Positions 9,071 to 17,320 of a DNA stretch of 64,000 bases are shown here, piece by piece. The DNA lies in assembly GCF_022758235.1 (NCBI RefSeq), contig NZ_JALEBG010000001.1, positions 2,356,001 through 2,420,000 of the forward strand, given 5' to 3'. Within the stretch, counting starts at the first letter, position 1, and the number at the start of each line of letters is the position of its first letter. The notes under the pieces are model-generated. The model saw only the letters and a list, made by a program, of their open reading frames with translations. It ran no database searches and was not told the DNA's origin. Position numbers and translations under genes: made by a program. The stretch is from Pontibacter liquoris. Its GTDB lineage: Bacteria; Bacteroidota; Bacteroidia; Cytophagales; Hymenobacteraceae.

Positions 9071-9418
9071 ATGAAATCAGAGCAAACGAATAACCTCGAA
9101 CACCTACTTGTAAAATGCATGACCGCCTGCGAAACCTGCGCCACACTTTGCCTGCAGGAAGATGACGTGAAAATGATGGTTCCCTGCATCCGGCTGGACC
9201 GTGATTGTGCCGATATCTGTGTGCTGACGGCACAGTTTGTTGCCCGGGATTCGGCCCATGCCGTGCATGTGATGAAAGAGTGTATTGAGATATGCCGCAA
9301 GTGCGCTGCTGAGTGCCGAAAGCATGACATGGATCATTGCCAGAAATGCGCCGATGCCTGCGAAGAATGCGCCGATGCCTGCCAGCAATGGATTGGCAGC
9401 AGAAAAGCCACCGCATAG
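9071..9418 (+). CDS. Cys-rich four-helix-bundle copper-binding protein (DUF326/Csp-like)
   Basis: A 115-residue protein with 16 cysteines arranged along amphipathic helices as CxxxC and CxxC pairs (the first are Cys16, Cys20, Cys23 and Cys27). This pattern matches the DUF326 four-helix bundle and the copper-storage proteins (Csp), which bind many Cu(I) ions on cysteines lining the bundle core. There is no signal peptide or Tat motif, so it should be cytosolic, like Csp3-type proteins. It forms a lone unit, divergent from recQ, with a good terminator after it. No copper ATPase or copper regulator is adjacent. The copper role comes from the family and has not been shown for this protein. Confidence 0.8.
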   Translation: MKSEQTNNLEHLLVKCMTACETCATLCLQEDDVKMMVPCIRLDRDCADICVLTAQFVARDSAHAVHVMKECIEICRKCAAECRKHDMDHCQKCADACEECADACQQWIGSRKATA

Positions 9419-9437
9419 TATAAATCACATTAAATAT

Positions 9438-9474
9438 AAAAGCCCCGGCGCTGCTGTTCAGCGCTGGGGCTTTT
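9438..9474. terminator. Terminator between the Cys-rich protein and the holin-4 gene
   Basis: The 16-bp arms 9438-9453 and 9459-9474 pair with a single G-T and a 5-nt loop. Flanking A and T runs suit both convergent genes. Confidence 0.85.
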
Positions 9475-9497
9475 GCTTGTCGCTGCTTTAGCAGCGA

Positions 9498-9830
9498 TTA
9501 AAAAATAGCATCCAGAATGGCTGTCACAATAGAGAGCACCAAACTGAAGATCAAAGCCCACAGGAAGCCATCCACCGAAAAGCCCGGCACCAGGTAATCA
9601 GCCAGTAATATGATGAGCGCATTGATCACCAGCAGGAACAGGCCCAGCGTAAGTATGGTAACCGGTATGGTCAAAAACACAAGTATAGGGCGCACAATCG
9701 CATTTAATATGGCCAGCACCAGGGCCAGGATAATGGCAGTAACAAAGTTGTCGATGCTGACGCCCGGAAGCACGTAGGCAGAAAGCATAGCCGCTGCGCC
9801 CACGATCAATAATCTGATAATAAATCCCAT
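9498..9830 (-). CDS. Phage_holin_4_2 family small membrane protein (YvlD-like)
   Basis: A 110-residue integral membrane protein with four hydrophobic helices joined by short polar turns. The repeated motif LPGVSIDNF/VPGFSVDGF between helix pairs is typical of the Pfam Phage_holin_4_2 family (B. subtilis YvlD). Despite the family name, such genes are ordinary chromosomal genes in many bacteria. There is no phage context here, and no endolysin is nearby. The function is not established; envelope-stress links are known for some relatives. The start ATG is unambiguous. Confidence 0.75.
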   Translation of the reverse strand: MGFIIRLLIVGAAAMLSAYVLPGVSIDNFVTAIILALVLAILNAIVRPILVFLTIPVTILTLGLFLLVINALIILLADYLVPGFSVDGFLWALIFSLVLSIVTAILDAIF

Positions 9831-9962
9831 AGTTTATAGCTTAAAGAGTATATAGTATAAAGTATTCCGATACATACGCACCATCTCCAAAGAAAGATAA
9901 GTTTGCTTTTCCCGCTGCCTATCCGAAGCCCGCAGATACCTGTTACAAATATTATAAAAATC

Positions 9963-9996
9963 GAAAGCCCGCAGTTTATTCTTGCTGCGGGCTTTC
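9963..9996 (-). terminator. Terminator of the polyamine operon
   Basis: GAAAGCCCGCAG (9963-9974) pairs perfectly with 9985-9996. On the minus strand it is followed by GATTTTT. It lies 48 bases past the agmatinase stop codon. Confidence 0.8.
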
Positions 9997-10043
9997 TGAC
10001 TACCAGGTATAAGAGGCGGGCAACACCTCCGCTCCGGGGTGTT

Positions 10044-11114
10044 TTATAGCTGGGCCTCCAGGCGCTTCTGCGATACGGCTGCCCAGTTGCAAAGCTTGTA
10101 GAGCAGGCGGGCGCCTACGTTTCCGTTCCACTCGCTGTCGCCGGGGGCAACTTCGCACAGGTCAAATCCTATGATCTCGCGGCCGGATTTTACCAGCTGC
10201 TTGATCAGGTAAACAGCCTGTTCAAACTCGAGTCCGCCAGGCACGGGCGTACCGGTTGCCGGGCAAAGCTTCGGGTCCAGTCCGTCAATATCAAAGCTGA
10301 TGTATACTTTCGGAGGCAGCTGGGCAATGATCTTTTTACACTCTTTTTTCCAGCTGTCGCCAGCATACATGTTTTCCTTCAGCGTAGCGTCATAGAAGAT
10401 CGTCACGCGCCCGTTGGACTGCTCGGCCAGTTCAGCTTCGGCCTGACATAGGTCGCGAATGCCCACCTGCACCAGTTTTTTTACCTGCGGCAGCTTCAGG
10501 GCATTATACATGATGGAAGCATGCGAATACGTAAAGCCTTCGTAAGCTTCGCGCAGATCCGCGTGCGCATCAACCTGCAGTATGCCGAACTCCTCATTTT
10601 TTTCGGCCAGGGCGTGCAGCAGGCCCAAGGGGGTGCTATGATCACCGCCTAATACGCCAACCAGCTTATTCTGCTCCAGGTAACCTAAAGCTTTCTGCTT
10701 CAGCCACTGCAGCATCTCCTCCCCTTTTTGGGTGATCTGCTGAGGAGTTTGCTCAAAGGCTGCTCTCCCGGTTTCGGGGCTGCCGTCTTCCAGCCAGTTG
10801 ATGTACTGCTCGGCCTGCTGGCGGAGCTCCTCGCTGGTCGCCTGCCACTCGCCGGAGATCTCTTCCATGGCAATCCCCAGCTTCCAGGCATCCCGGATGG
10901 AAGGTTCAAACAGGTCGATCTGCGGAGAGGCCTCTTTGATGGCCTGCGGCCCCTGTGCTGTGCCGGCGCTATAAGAAACCGTTACTTCCCAGGGTGTCGG
11001 AATGAGGACCACTTCGGCCTCCTCAATAGTAAAAGGAAGGCCAAACAGGCCGCCGTTCACATCGCCCACGCCATTGGGATCAAAACTGGCTATTTTTTGT
11101 TCTTTGCTGTTCAT
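10044..11114 (-). CDS. speB: Agmatinase / arginase-family ureohydrolase
   Basis: A 356-residue ureohydrolase with the binuclear manganese motifs GGDHS, DAHAD and SFDIDGLDP in order. The neighbouring SpeD-SpeE fusion makes agmatinase (agmatine to putrescine plus urea) the best call, because putrescine is the substrate of SpeE. Formimidoylglutamase or arginase activity cannot be excluded from motifs. I chose the ATG at 11112-11114 because it starts just after the upstream stop codon (11137). A start at 11153 would overlap that gene and add 13 basic residues. An insertion of about 60 residues after the N-terminal strands (Gln/Glu-rich) is typical of the Bacteroidota subgroup. Confidence 0.82.
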   Translation of the reverse strand: MNSKEQKIASFDPNGVGDVNGGLFGLPFTIEEAEVVLIPTPWEVTVSYSAGTAQGPQAIKEASPQIDLFEPSIRDAWKLGIAMEEISGEWQATSEELRQQAEQYINWLEDGSPETGRAAFEQTPQQITQKGEEMLQWLKQKALGYLEQNKLVGVLGGDHSTPLGLLHALAEKNEEFGILQVDAHADLREAYEGFTYSHASIMYNALKLPQVKKLVQVGIRDLCQAEAELAEQSNGRVTIFYDATLKENMYAGDSWKKECKKIIAQLPPKVYISFDIDGLDPKLCPATGTPVPGGLEFEQAVYLIKQLVKSGREIIGFDLCEVAPGDSEWNGNVGARLLYKLCNWAAVSQKRLEAQL

Positions 11115-11136
11115 ATCTGTTTTGCGCCGGAGCGGT

Positions 11137-12438
11137 TTATAGGTTAACTTCAATAGATGGTTTAAGCAGCTCCTTCACAAAGTTCGGAAGGGCAAATGCG
11201 GCCGTATGGATCGCTTCGTTATAGTATTTGAGGCCCTGCTGCTGCGAGAACCGGGCGGCCGCTTCGCGGTCGAAGTGCAACGGATGCGAGGCGCCTTTGG
11301 AGGAATACGAAAAGCTCCAGGTCCCGGTCGGGTACGTCGGGATAGCAGCCAGGTAGCAATGTACCTTGTCCTGCCCGAATATCTGCTTGTAGGTGTCGTA
11401 TATCTCCGTGAATACACCACTGTTAAAGCGTGGCGATTCCGATTGCGTGATCATCAGCCCGTCCGGGGTAAGGCAGCGGTATACCTGGCGATAGAACTCG
11501 GCTGTAAACAAGCCTTCGCCCGGGCCAACCGGGTCGGCAGAATCCACAATGATCAGGTCGTAACGGCCATCGGCGCACGCGTTGATATACTTAATACCGT
11601 CTTCCACCAGCAGGTTAAGGCGCGGGTTATCAAACGAAACGGCTGTTTCGGGCAAGTGCAGCTTGCATGCCTCTATTACCAGTTCATCAATTTCCACCAG
11701 CGTTACTTCCTCCAGTTGCTCATGGCGCAGCAGCTCGCGCACCGTGCCGCCATCGCCGCCGCCAATAACCAGGGCGCGTCGGGCCTGCGGATGGCTGAAC
11801 ATGGGCACATGCGTGATCATCTCGTGGTAGACATACTCATCTTTCTGGGTGCACATCACCATGCCATCAAGCGTAAGCATGTTTCCGTAGGCCAGGGTTT
11901 CGTATACTTCCACACGCTGGTAAGGCGAATCTTTTTTGTAGAGCTGGTTGCCTGAGTGCTTCAGCGACAAGGCAATATTCTCGTCCCGCTCGGTAAACCA
12001 TACATCGCGCGTAATGGTGCCGGCCGGCGCTCCCGGTGCCGCGGCTTCGGTCCGCAGGCTTTCCAGGTTAAACTCTTTGCGCGTGAGCAGGTCTAGTTGC
12101 CCGCGGCGGCACTCCATCGACGAGCCATGCCCCGCTTCAAAGGCCTCTTTCAGAAATTTGTAAGACACCCACGGATCTACGGAGTCGCCGCAGGTAAACA
12201 GATCGACGGCGGCATAGCCATACTCAGGCCAGGTATGTATAGCCAGGTGGCTTTCCTGGATCACGACAACGCCCGAAACTCCGTAGGGGGAAAAATGGTG
12301 AAAGGTGCTGTTAATAACGGTAGCTCCGGCCGTTTCGGCGGCAGCTACCATGCTGTTCTCAATATGAACAACGTCGTTCATGAGCTCAGGAGAGCAATCG
12401 TAAAATTCAACTAAAATGTGTCTGCCTAACGCGTTCAT
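11137..12438 (-). CDS. Fused S-adenosylmethionine decarboxylase - spermidine synthase (SpeD-SpeE)
   Basis: A 433-residue bifunctional protein. Residues 1-118 are a class 1b AdoMet decarboxylase. Ser63 in ESHLAIH is the expected site of self-cleavage to the pyruvoyl cofactor, and His68 and Cys83 are the usual processing and catalytic residues. After a linker rich in Ala, Pro and Gly (about 128-143), residues 145-433 form a spermidine synthase with the AdoMet-site loop GGGDGG (226-231) and the catalytic segment DSADPVGPG. The fusion should make decarboxylated AdoMet and use it at once to convert putrescine to spermidine. The downstream agmatinase would supply putrescine. Arginine decarboxylase is not in the window. 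Confidence 0.92.
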   Translation of the reverse strand: MNALGRHILVEFYDCSPELMNDVVHIENSMVAAAETAGATVINSTFHHFSPYGVSGVVVIQESHLAIHTWPEYGYAAVDLFTCGDSVDPWVSYKFLKEAFEAGHGSSMECRRGQLDLLTRKEFNLESLRTEAAAPGAPAGTITRDVWFTERDENIALSLKHSGNQLYKKDSPYQRVEVYETLAYGNMLTLDGMVMCTQKDEYVYHEMITHVPMFSHPQARRALVIGGGDGGTVRELLRHEQLEEVTLVEIDELVIEACKLHLPETAVSFDNPRLNLLVEDGIKYINACADGRYDLIIVDSADPVGPGEGLFTAEFYRQVYRCLTPDGLMITQSESPRFNSGVFTEIYDTYKQIFGQDKVHCYLAAIPTYPTGTWSFSYSSKGASHPLHFDREAAARFSQQQGLKYYNEAIHTAAFALPNFVKELLKPSIEVNL

Positions 12439-12503
12439 CCAGTGCTTTGGGGTAAGTTATAAAATTACTGAGAAGGCAAAACAACGAAAACTATGGCTAT
12501 AAT

Positions 12504-12511
12504 CAAAAGTA
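12504..12511 (-). promoter_or_regulatory. Bacteroidota -7 element for the SpeD-SpeE/agmatinase operon
   Basis: TACTTTTG on the minus strand is a perfect TAnnTTTG. It lies 65 bases upstream of the start codon and immediately after the hairpin that ends the preceding gene. Confidence 0.5.
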
Positions 12512-12512
12512 T

Positions 12513-12538
12513 GGCCGGCACTTCGCTGTGCGCCGGCC
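12513..12538 (-). terminator. GC-rich hairpin downstream of the PutAbiC-like gene
   Basis: GGCCGGC (12513-12519) pairs with GCCGGCC (12532-12538). On the minus strand it is followed by ATACTTTTGATT, a weak T tract. Confidence 0.5.
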
Positions 12539-12577
12539 TGCCGGAAATGTTTCTGACGCGGCCAAGCCGGCAAGCTT

Positions 12578-13387
12578 TTACGGCAGCTCTGTGGCAATGA
12601 TCGCTTCCACTTTATACTCCTCCGCCATATCTCCGAACACATCAAACGTATTGTGGAAGCTCTCAAATTCTTTGAGCAACTTATACTGGGCCACGTGGTA
12701 GAGCAGGAAAAGCTCCGACTGGGTAAAGCTTGCCTTGGTAATAAAGCTGTAGTATTCTCCCTCGTCCTGCGCTTCGGAGCGGTAGCGCTGGATCAACTTG
12801 AAGAGTACGCTCAGGTTTTTGAGGTAGGGATTGAGGCTGGACTGGTAAAACTGAAAATGGTAAATAAAATACTCCTGGAAAACCCGTGAGAGGTGCTCGG
12901 GTGTTTTTTCGGCAGGCGCCATCGTGCGCACATGCTGCACAAAAGAGGACATGACCTTCTCCTGAAAAAAGACAAAGAAATTAGTGCCTGACCAGGCGCT
13001 GTTGTTGATGTCGTAGGCGGTGAGCGAGCTGATGATCTCGTCGTGCTTGCTGATGAAGCTGATAAAGAGGGTCGAAAAGTTCTGCTGCTGGTAGATGCGC
13101 TGCGTTTTATGCAACTCGATGCGCTGCAACTCGAATTCGTTTTTCTGGTAAGTCAGCGTAGCAAAGAAGAGGAACACACCGGCCAGGGCCCAAAGCGAGC
13201 CCACAATGCCGCCGATAAACTCGCCATACTCGCCAAACACATTTCCTTTGCGCTGTTCCGGCTCCAGGTATAGCTCGTGCAGGAGGTTGAATTTGATGGT
13301 GCCCCAAACAAGGACGATGGTGCCGGCAATGATGAGCAGGTAGCCGGTAAGCTCATAAGCACTAAGCTTTAATTTTGGTGCGGACAT
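12578..13387 (-). CDS. PutAbiC-like membrane protein (possible abortive-infection protein)
   Basis: A 269-residue protein with two N-terminal membrane helices (about residues 14-33 and 58-80), followed by a charged coiled-coil segment rich in Glu, Gln and Lys and a mostly helical soluble domain. The layout resembles the putative phage abortive infection family (PutAbiC, PF16872): GEFIGG before helix 2, an E/Q-rich coil after it, the FSTLFISFISKHDEI segment, and a late SELFLLYHVAQYKLL segment. That name was given by similarity, and most members are uncharacterised. It sits between the che operon and the polyamine operon, 51 bases after cheC on the same strand, so cotranscription with cheC is possible. 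Confidence 0.6.
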   Translation of the reverse strand: MSAPKLKLSAYELTGYLLIIAGTIVLVWGTIKFNLLHELYLEPEQRKGNVFGEYGEFIGGIVGSLWALAGVFLFFATLTYQKNEFELQRIELHKTQRIYQQQNFSTLFISFISKHDEIISSLTAYDINNSAWSGTNFFVFFQEKVMSSFVQHVRTMAPAEKTPEHLSRVFQEYFIYHFQFYQSSLNPYLKNLSVLFKLIQRYRSEAQDEGEYYSFITKASFTQSELFLLYHVAQYKLLKEFESFHNTFDVFGDMAEEYKVEAIIATELP

Positions 13388-13438
13388 GCGCAGAAGTATA
13401 GCCGTATAAATTGTCAGCCATACTTACTGCATTTGGCC

Positions 13439-14113
13439 TTACTCGGTTTCCAGCATCGGGTTATTTTCGGTGCCGAACGAGCGGATGATATCGAGAATTT
13501 TAAGCAGCGTAGACGTATCGAAAAAGAGCAGCAGCGGTAATTCCACACTCTTGAAATTATGCGTGAACTGGGTAATGACTGTGAACACCAGCGGCTGGAA
13601 AAGCGGGTGTTGCACCAGAATATCCTTTAATGAGTCGGCAATGTGGCTTTTTGGCAGCCGGGGAGGTGAGCCGTAGATATCGGCTTTCAGGATGTTGGCC
13701 AGCTGCGTGACCAGCGCCCCGGTTATGATGTTACTGATCTCGAGCAGCAGCGATTCCTGCATCACCGAGAGCTCTCCTTTCTGCACGTCGATCATACTCA
13801 GGCATACTTCCGAAAGGCGTACGATATGATCGTCGGAAAAAAGCATGAGGGTGGCGCCGTTAAAATCGCCTTTGATGTCGGAGAGAATGATCGTATGGGT
13901 ATCCTCATAGCGGGATACCAGCTGCAACAGGTCCTTTACCTCTATCAGCTGAATATCCGGAACTTTGAGCAGCACTTTATCCCGGGCCACCACTGCAAAG
14001 GAATCTGCTGCACGAGCAAGCCCGATATTGAGTATTTCTTTGATGATATCGCGCTCTAACTCTGAAATCTGAGGTTCCACCATACTTAGTAAATTCTTAG
14101 TTCCCTTAACCAT
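13439..14113 (-). CDS. cheC: CheC-family chemotaxis phosphatase
   Basis: About 224 residues with the duplicated CheC/CheX/FliY fold. Both phosphatase signatures (E-x2-N followed by Pro) are visible: EILNIG with a later VP in the N-terminal half, and EISNII with a later PP in the second half. Two intact sites suggest an active CheY-P phosphatase. It is the last che gene of the operon. The ATG at 14111-14113 overlaps nothing and lies 11 bases after the cheA stop; a second ATG at 14081-14083 is also possible. A start at 14179 inside cheA is unlikely. No CheD gene, the usual partner of CheC, is present. Confidence 0.82.
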   Translation of the reverse strand: MVKGTKNLLSMVEPQISELERDIIKEILNIGLARAADSFAVVARDKVLLKVPDIQLIEVKDLLQLVSRYEDTHTIILSDIKGDFNGATLMLFSDDHIVRLSEVCLSMIDVQKGELSVMQESLLLEISNIITGALVTQLANILKADIYGSPPRLPKSHIADSLKDILVQHPLFQPLVFTVITQFTHNFKSVELPLLLFFDTSTLLKILDIIRSFGTENNPMLETE

Positions 14114-14124
14114 CGACGCACTCT

Positions 14125-15759
14125 TTACCTTCTGTTTATAAAAAATCGCGTGATTGCCGGTACATCCAGTACCAGGCAAACCTTTCCGGTGCCAAGCAAT
14201 GTAACGCCTCCATAGAGGTCAATGTTTTCAAGTGGTTTGCTCAGGGGCTTCACCACTATATCTTGCTGGCGGTATAATTTATCTACAATCAGCCCTAACT
14301 TCCGGTTGTTGTACGCCACCACAATGATGTTCTGTACATTTCCTTTCAGCCGGGATTTGTCACCAAGTTTCATATTGGCCTCATCGGCATTTAAAAGCTC
14401 GTGCAGGTAAACTACCGTCACGGTCTCTCCTTTGATATCGGCTACCAGCATATCGCCCACTTCGTGCAGCTCATCGATGTCCATGGCCACCACCTGGTCG
14501 GTATGGATCAGTGGAATGCCGAAGAAGATACTGTCCACTTCAAAGAGCAGGGCGCCTTTTACCGCAATAGAAGTCGGCAGGCGCATGGTAAAGGTTGTTC
14601 CCTTGTTTCTTTTGGAGTCCACCTGCAGGCGGCCGCCAATCGAATCGATCGCATTCTTCACCACATCTAGCCCTACGCCCCTGCCCGAGAATTCGGTTAC
14701 TTCGCGGGCCATGGAGAAGCCGGGCTCAAACAAGAACGAGAGCACCTCCGACTCCGACAAGTTGCTGGCAACATCCGCTGACACCAGGTGCCGCTCTACC
14801 GCTGCGCGTTTTACCTGTTTCAGGTCAATGCCTTTGCCATCGTCTGTCAGCGTAATCACCACATTCTCGCGGTCGCTGCGGGCGGTAAGCGTCAGGTTAC
14901 CCGTTCCGGGCTTGTTGTTTTTTTCCCGCTCGGCCGGTGCTTCAATCCCATGGGTAATGGCATTGCGCACCAGGTGCAGCAACGAGTCGGTAATGATCTG
15001 TAGAATGTTCCGGTCGATCTGGATGTCCTGACCTGTCAGCTCCAGGTTTACCTTCTTTTTCTCAGCTACAGCAATATCGCGCACCACACGCGGAAATTTG
15101 TTAAAGAGCGTGCCTATACTTACCAGGCGGGCATCCATCACGCTATACTGCAGCTCGTCGGTAATGCGGTAAAGGTGCGAACTAACGGTCTTTAACTCAT
15201 CATTTTCTGTTTCGCGACTAATCGAAAGGATGCGGTCGCGGTCGATCATCAGCTCGCCCACCAGGTTCATCAGGTGATCTAGCTTCTTGATCTGAATGTA
15301 GATCAGGTCAGAGAGCGACAGGTTCTTGGAAGTATGATACTTCTGTACCTTGGCCAGTTCAATGGTGCTGTCTGATAGACTGTCTACAATAATATCCAGG
15401 TTGCGCAACAGCACCGGATCGGGTTCTCTGGCGGACTCATTGTCGATGTTGGTGATCAGCTCACCCAGCATGTCAATGCCGTCAAAAAGTACCGTTACCA
15501 CCTCGTCGCTAAAGCTGAGCTCCTTGTTGCGGATCAGGCTAAAGGCCGTTTCGAGCTTGTGCGACACATCCGAGATCTGCAGGTAGCCGATGGCTTTTGC
15601 ATTCGCCTTCAGGTTATGCAGCAAACGGAAGATCTCCGCCAGGGTCTGATCGTCCTGTGGCTGTTTCTCCAGTACGCTGATATGCCTGTTCAGCGCATCG
15701 TAATATTCGAGCGCTTCAGCGATAAATATCTCTTTGTATTCCTGTTCTCTCGATTTCAT
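14125..15759 (-). CDS. cheA: Chemotaxis histidine kinase CheA without a P2 domain
   Basis: A 544-residue CheA. P1/Hpt domain: residues 1-110 with phosphorylated His48 in LLHNLKANA. P3 dimerisation helices: about 150-220. P4 ATPase: about 225-400, with HLVRNAITHG, DDGKGID and GRGVGLDVV. P5 CheW-like domain: about 400-544. CheA proteins with a CheY/CheB-docking P2 domain are usually 630-700 residues long; here P1 and P3 are separated by only a short linker. The start overlaps the cheB stop (ATGA), showing translational coupling. It phosphorylates CheY and possibly CheB in response to the array built on the upstream receptor. Confidence 0.93.
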   Translation of the reverse strand: MKSREQEYKEIFIAEALEYYDALNRHISVLEKQPQDDQTLAEIFRLLHNLKANAKAIGYLQISDVSHKLETAFSLIRNKELSFSDEVVTVLFDGIDMLGELITNIDNESAREPDPVLLRNLDIIVDSLSDSTIELAKVQKYHTSKNLSLSDLIYIQIKKLDHLMNLVGELMIDRDRILSISRETENDELKTVSSHLYRITDELQYSVMDARLVSIGTLFNKFPRVVRDIAVAEKKKVNLELTGQDIQIDRNILQIITDSLLHLVRNAITHGIEAPAEREKNNKPGTGNLTLTARSDRENVVITLTDDGKGIDLKQVKRAAVERHLVSADVASNLSESEVLSFLFEPGFSMAREVTEFSGRGVGLDVVKNAIDSIGGRLQVDSKRNKGTTFTMRLPTSIAVKGALLFEVDSIFFGIPLIHTDQVVAMDIDELHEVGDMLVADIKGETVTVVYLHELLNADEANMKLGDKSRLKGNVQNIIVVAYNNRKLGLIVDKLYRQQDIVVKPLSKPLENIDLYGGVTLLGTGKVCLVLDVPAITRFFINRR

Positions 15760-16877
15760 ACGGCGGTGCCAGTGGCACTAACTACGTCCTGCCGGGCTGA
15801 TAACCGGTTTAAGTAATGCGGAATATCAGCTAAAGGCAGTACCTGATTGGTAAATCCACTGTCGATGGCGGATTTAGCCATCCCGAAAATCAGGGATGTT
15901 TCTTCGTCCTGGGCGATCACGAGCCCGCCCCTGCTCTGGATGTGGCCTGCGCCTTTGGTGCCATCTTTTCCCATGCCGGTAAGGATGACGCCAATTACCT
16001 GTTTTACCTCGCTTTCAGCAACCGACTGCATCAGCAGGTCTATACTTGGCTGATCGAAAGAGTCCGAAGGCTCCGTGGAAAAACCAACTTTTAGATTGGC
16101 CTTATTGCCCATTACAGGGACTACCACTATGTCTTTGCCTCCTGGCGCCACGATGATCTTGCCTTGTTTGAGCAGGAGTCCTTCGCGGCCTTCCTCCACT
16201 TTCAGCTTCGTGAGCTCCCGTAAACGGGCAGCAAACGATTCGGTAAAGCTCTTCGGCAAATGCACCACTATCACCACGGCCGCCTGTAGCATGGGCGATA
16301 ACTGCTTTACAATCGTTTCAAGAGCCTGCGTGCCCCCGGTAGAGGCTCCGATCACAATGACCGTTTCCGGTGCGCCCTTCAGGCGCTTTGCAGGAATCAA
16401 GGGTAAAAAGGACAATTCCTGCTGCAATTGCGCCAGGCGCTCTTTCGAGTCCCAATGCGGCGTATGCCGCACTGCCCGTACTTTTGAAATAACTTCCGAA
16501 GCAATGCCGCGGTAGTTAGTATAGTATGCGGGACCCGGTTTCAGCACGATGGCATATACGCCCAGTTCTGTAGCCTGTTTTACCAGCTCCAGCGACAGCT
16601 TTTCTTTTGCTATCAGCAGGATCACCGGTGTGGGCTTTTCACTAAAAATGCGCTTCAGCACCAAAAAATCCCGGTTGTCGGGCAGCATGTTATCCAGTAC
16701 CACCACATCCGGCTGCTGGCTGTGTAAGGCAGCCAGCAACTCATCGGCCCCTGCTGCCTGGCCCTTCACACCCATATCCTGCTCGGCGCTGATGATATCG
16801 TCGAGCACCAGCCGGTGGTAACCGGATGAAACAGCAATAATTACTTTGATCTTCTCCTGCACGCTTCTTCTCTCCAA
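15756..16877 (-). CDS. cheB: CheB receptor methylesterase with a degenerate receiver domain
   Basis: About 373 residues: an N-terminal receiver (residues 10-125), a linker, and a C-terminal CheB methylesterase/deamidase (about 172-360). The catalytic triad is present: Ser179 in GASTGG, His206 in VVHLP and the Asp in GKDGT. The receiver keeps the phospho-acceptor position (Asp62) and the KP lysine (Lys113). It lacks the acidic pair after strand 1, where the sequence reads IIAVSS instead of the usual VDDS, and it has Ala at the conserved Thr/Ser position. The start is uncertain: TTG at 16875-16877 or GTG at 16860-16862; no ATG is available. It should remove methyl groups from the poly-HAMP receptor. 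Confidence 0.88.
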   Translation of the reverse strand: MERRSVQEKIKVIIAVSSGYHRLVLDDIISAEQDMGVKGQAAGADELLAALHSQQPDVVVLDNMLPDNRDFLVLKRIFSEKPTPVILLIAKEKLSLELVKQATELGVYAIVLKPGPAYYTNYRGIASEVISKVRAVRHTPHWDSKERLAQLQQELSFLPLIPAKRLKGAPETVIVIGASTGGTQALETIVKQLSPMLQAAVVIVVHLPKSFTESFAARLRELTKLKVEEGREGLLLKQGKIIVAPGGKDIVVVPVMGNKANLKVGFSTEPSDSFDQPSIDLLMQSVAESEVKQVIGVILTGMGKDGTKGAGHIQSRGGLVIAQDEETSLIFGMAKSAIDSGFTNQVLPLADIPHYLNRLSARQDVVSATGTAV

Positions 16878-16913
16878 AAGGGGTAAAAATTACTGCCTGA
16901 GACGGAAATTTAT

Positions 16914-17288
16914 TTAAGCCTGCGGTGTTTCAGCAAGTACTTTGCTCACTACCTCCAGCACTTTCTCTTCCGAAAAAGGTTTTACAATGTAAGAGAGGGC
17001 GCCATATTCCATCGCTTCGTTCACGATCACCTCCTGGCCTACTGCGCTTACAATGATCACTTTCATGTCCGGCTGGTCTGCCTTTATGCCTTTCAGCACA
17101 TCCAGGCCGGTATTATCGGGCAAGATCACATCCAGCGTGATCAGGTCCGGCTGAGTCGACTTGGCCAGTTCAAGGGCTGTCTGCCCGTTCGGGGCCTCCC
17201 CAACTACTTCGTAGCCGGCATCCGTCAACATGTTCTTCAACATGGTGCGCATGTAGAAGGAGTCATCAACGATCAAGATTCTTTTCAT
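16914..17288 (-). CDS. cheY: Single-domain response regulator CheY
   Basis: A 124-residue stand-alone receiver with every conserved residue: Asp8 and Asp9 (metal), Asp53 (phospho-acceptor), Ser81 and Lys103. It ends directly after helix 5 and has no output domain, as in CheY. No flagellar genes are present, and relatives of this group do not swim, so the output is probably gliding, type IV pili or a non-motility function. It lies between cheW and cheB in the operon, with gaps of 32 and 36 bases. Confidence 0.92.
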   Translation of the reverse strand: MKRILIVDDSFYMRTMLKNMLTDAGYEVVGEAPNGQTALELAKSTQPDLITLDVILPDNTGLDVLKGIKADQPDMKVIIVSAVGQEVIVNEAMEYGALSYIVKPFSEEKVLEVVSKVLAETPQA

Positions 17289-17320
17289 ACTATAAGGTAT
17301 AATTTCTGTTGGTTAGCTGC

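Noticed and set aside
9498-9830. Holin-family gene as a sign of a prophage
   Set aside because: The family is chromosomal in many bacteria, and no lysis, capsid or integrase genes lie nearby.
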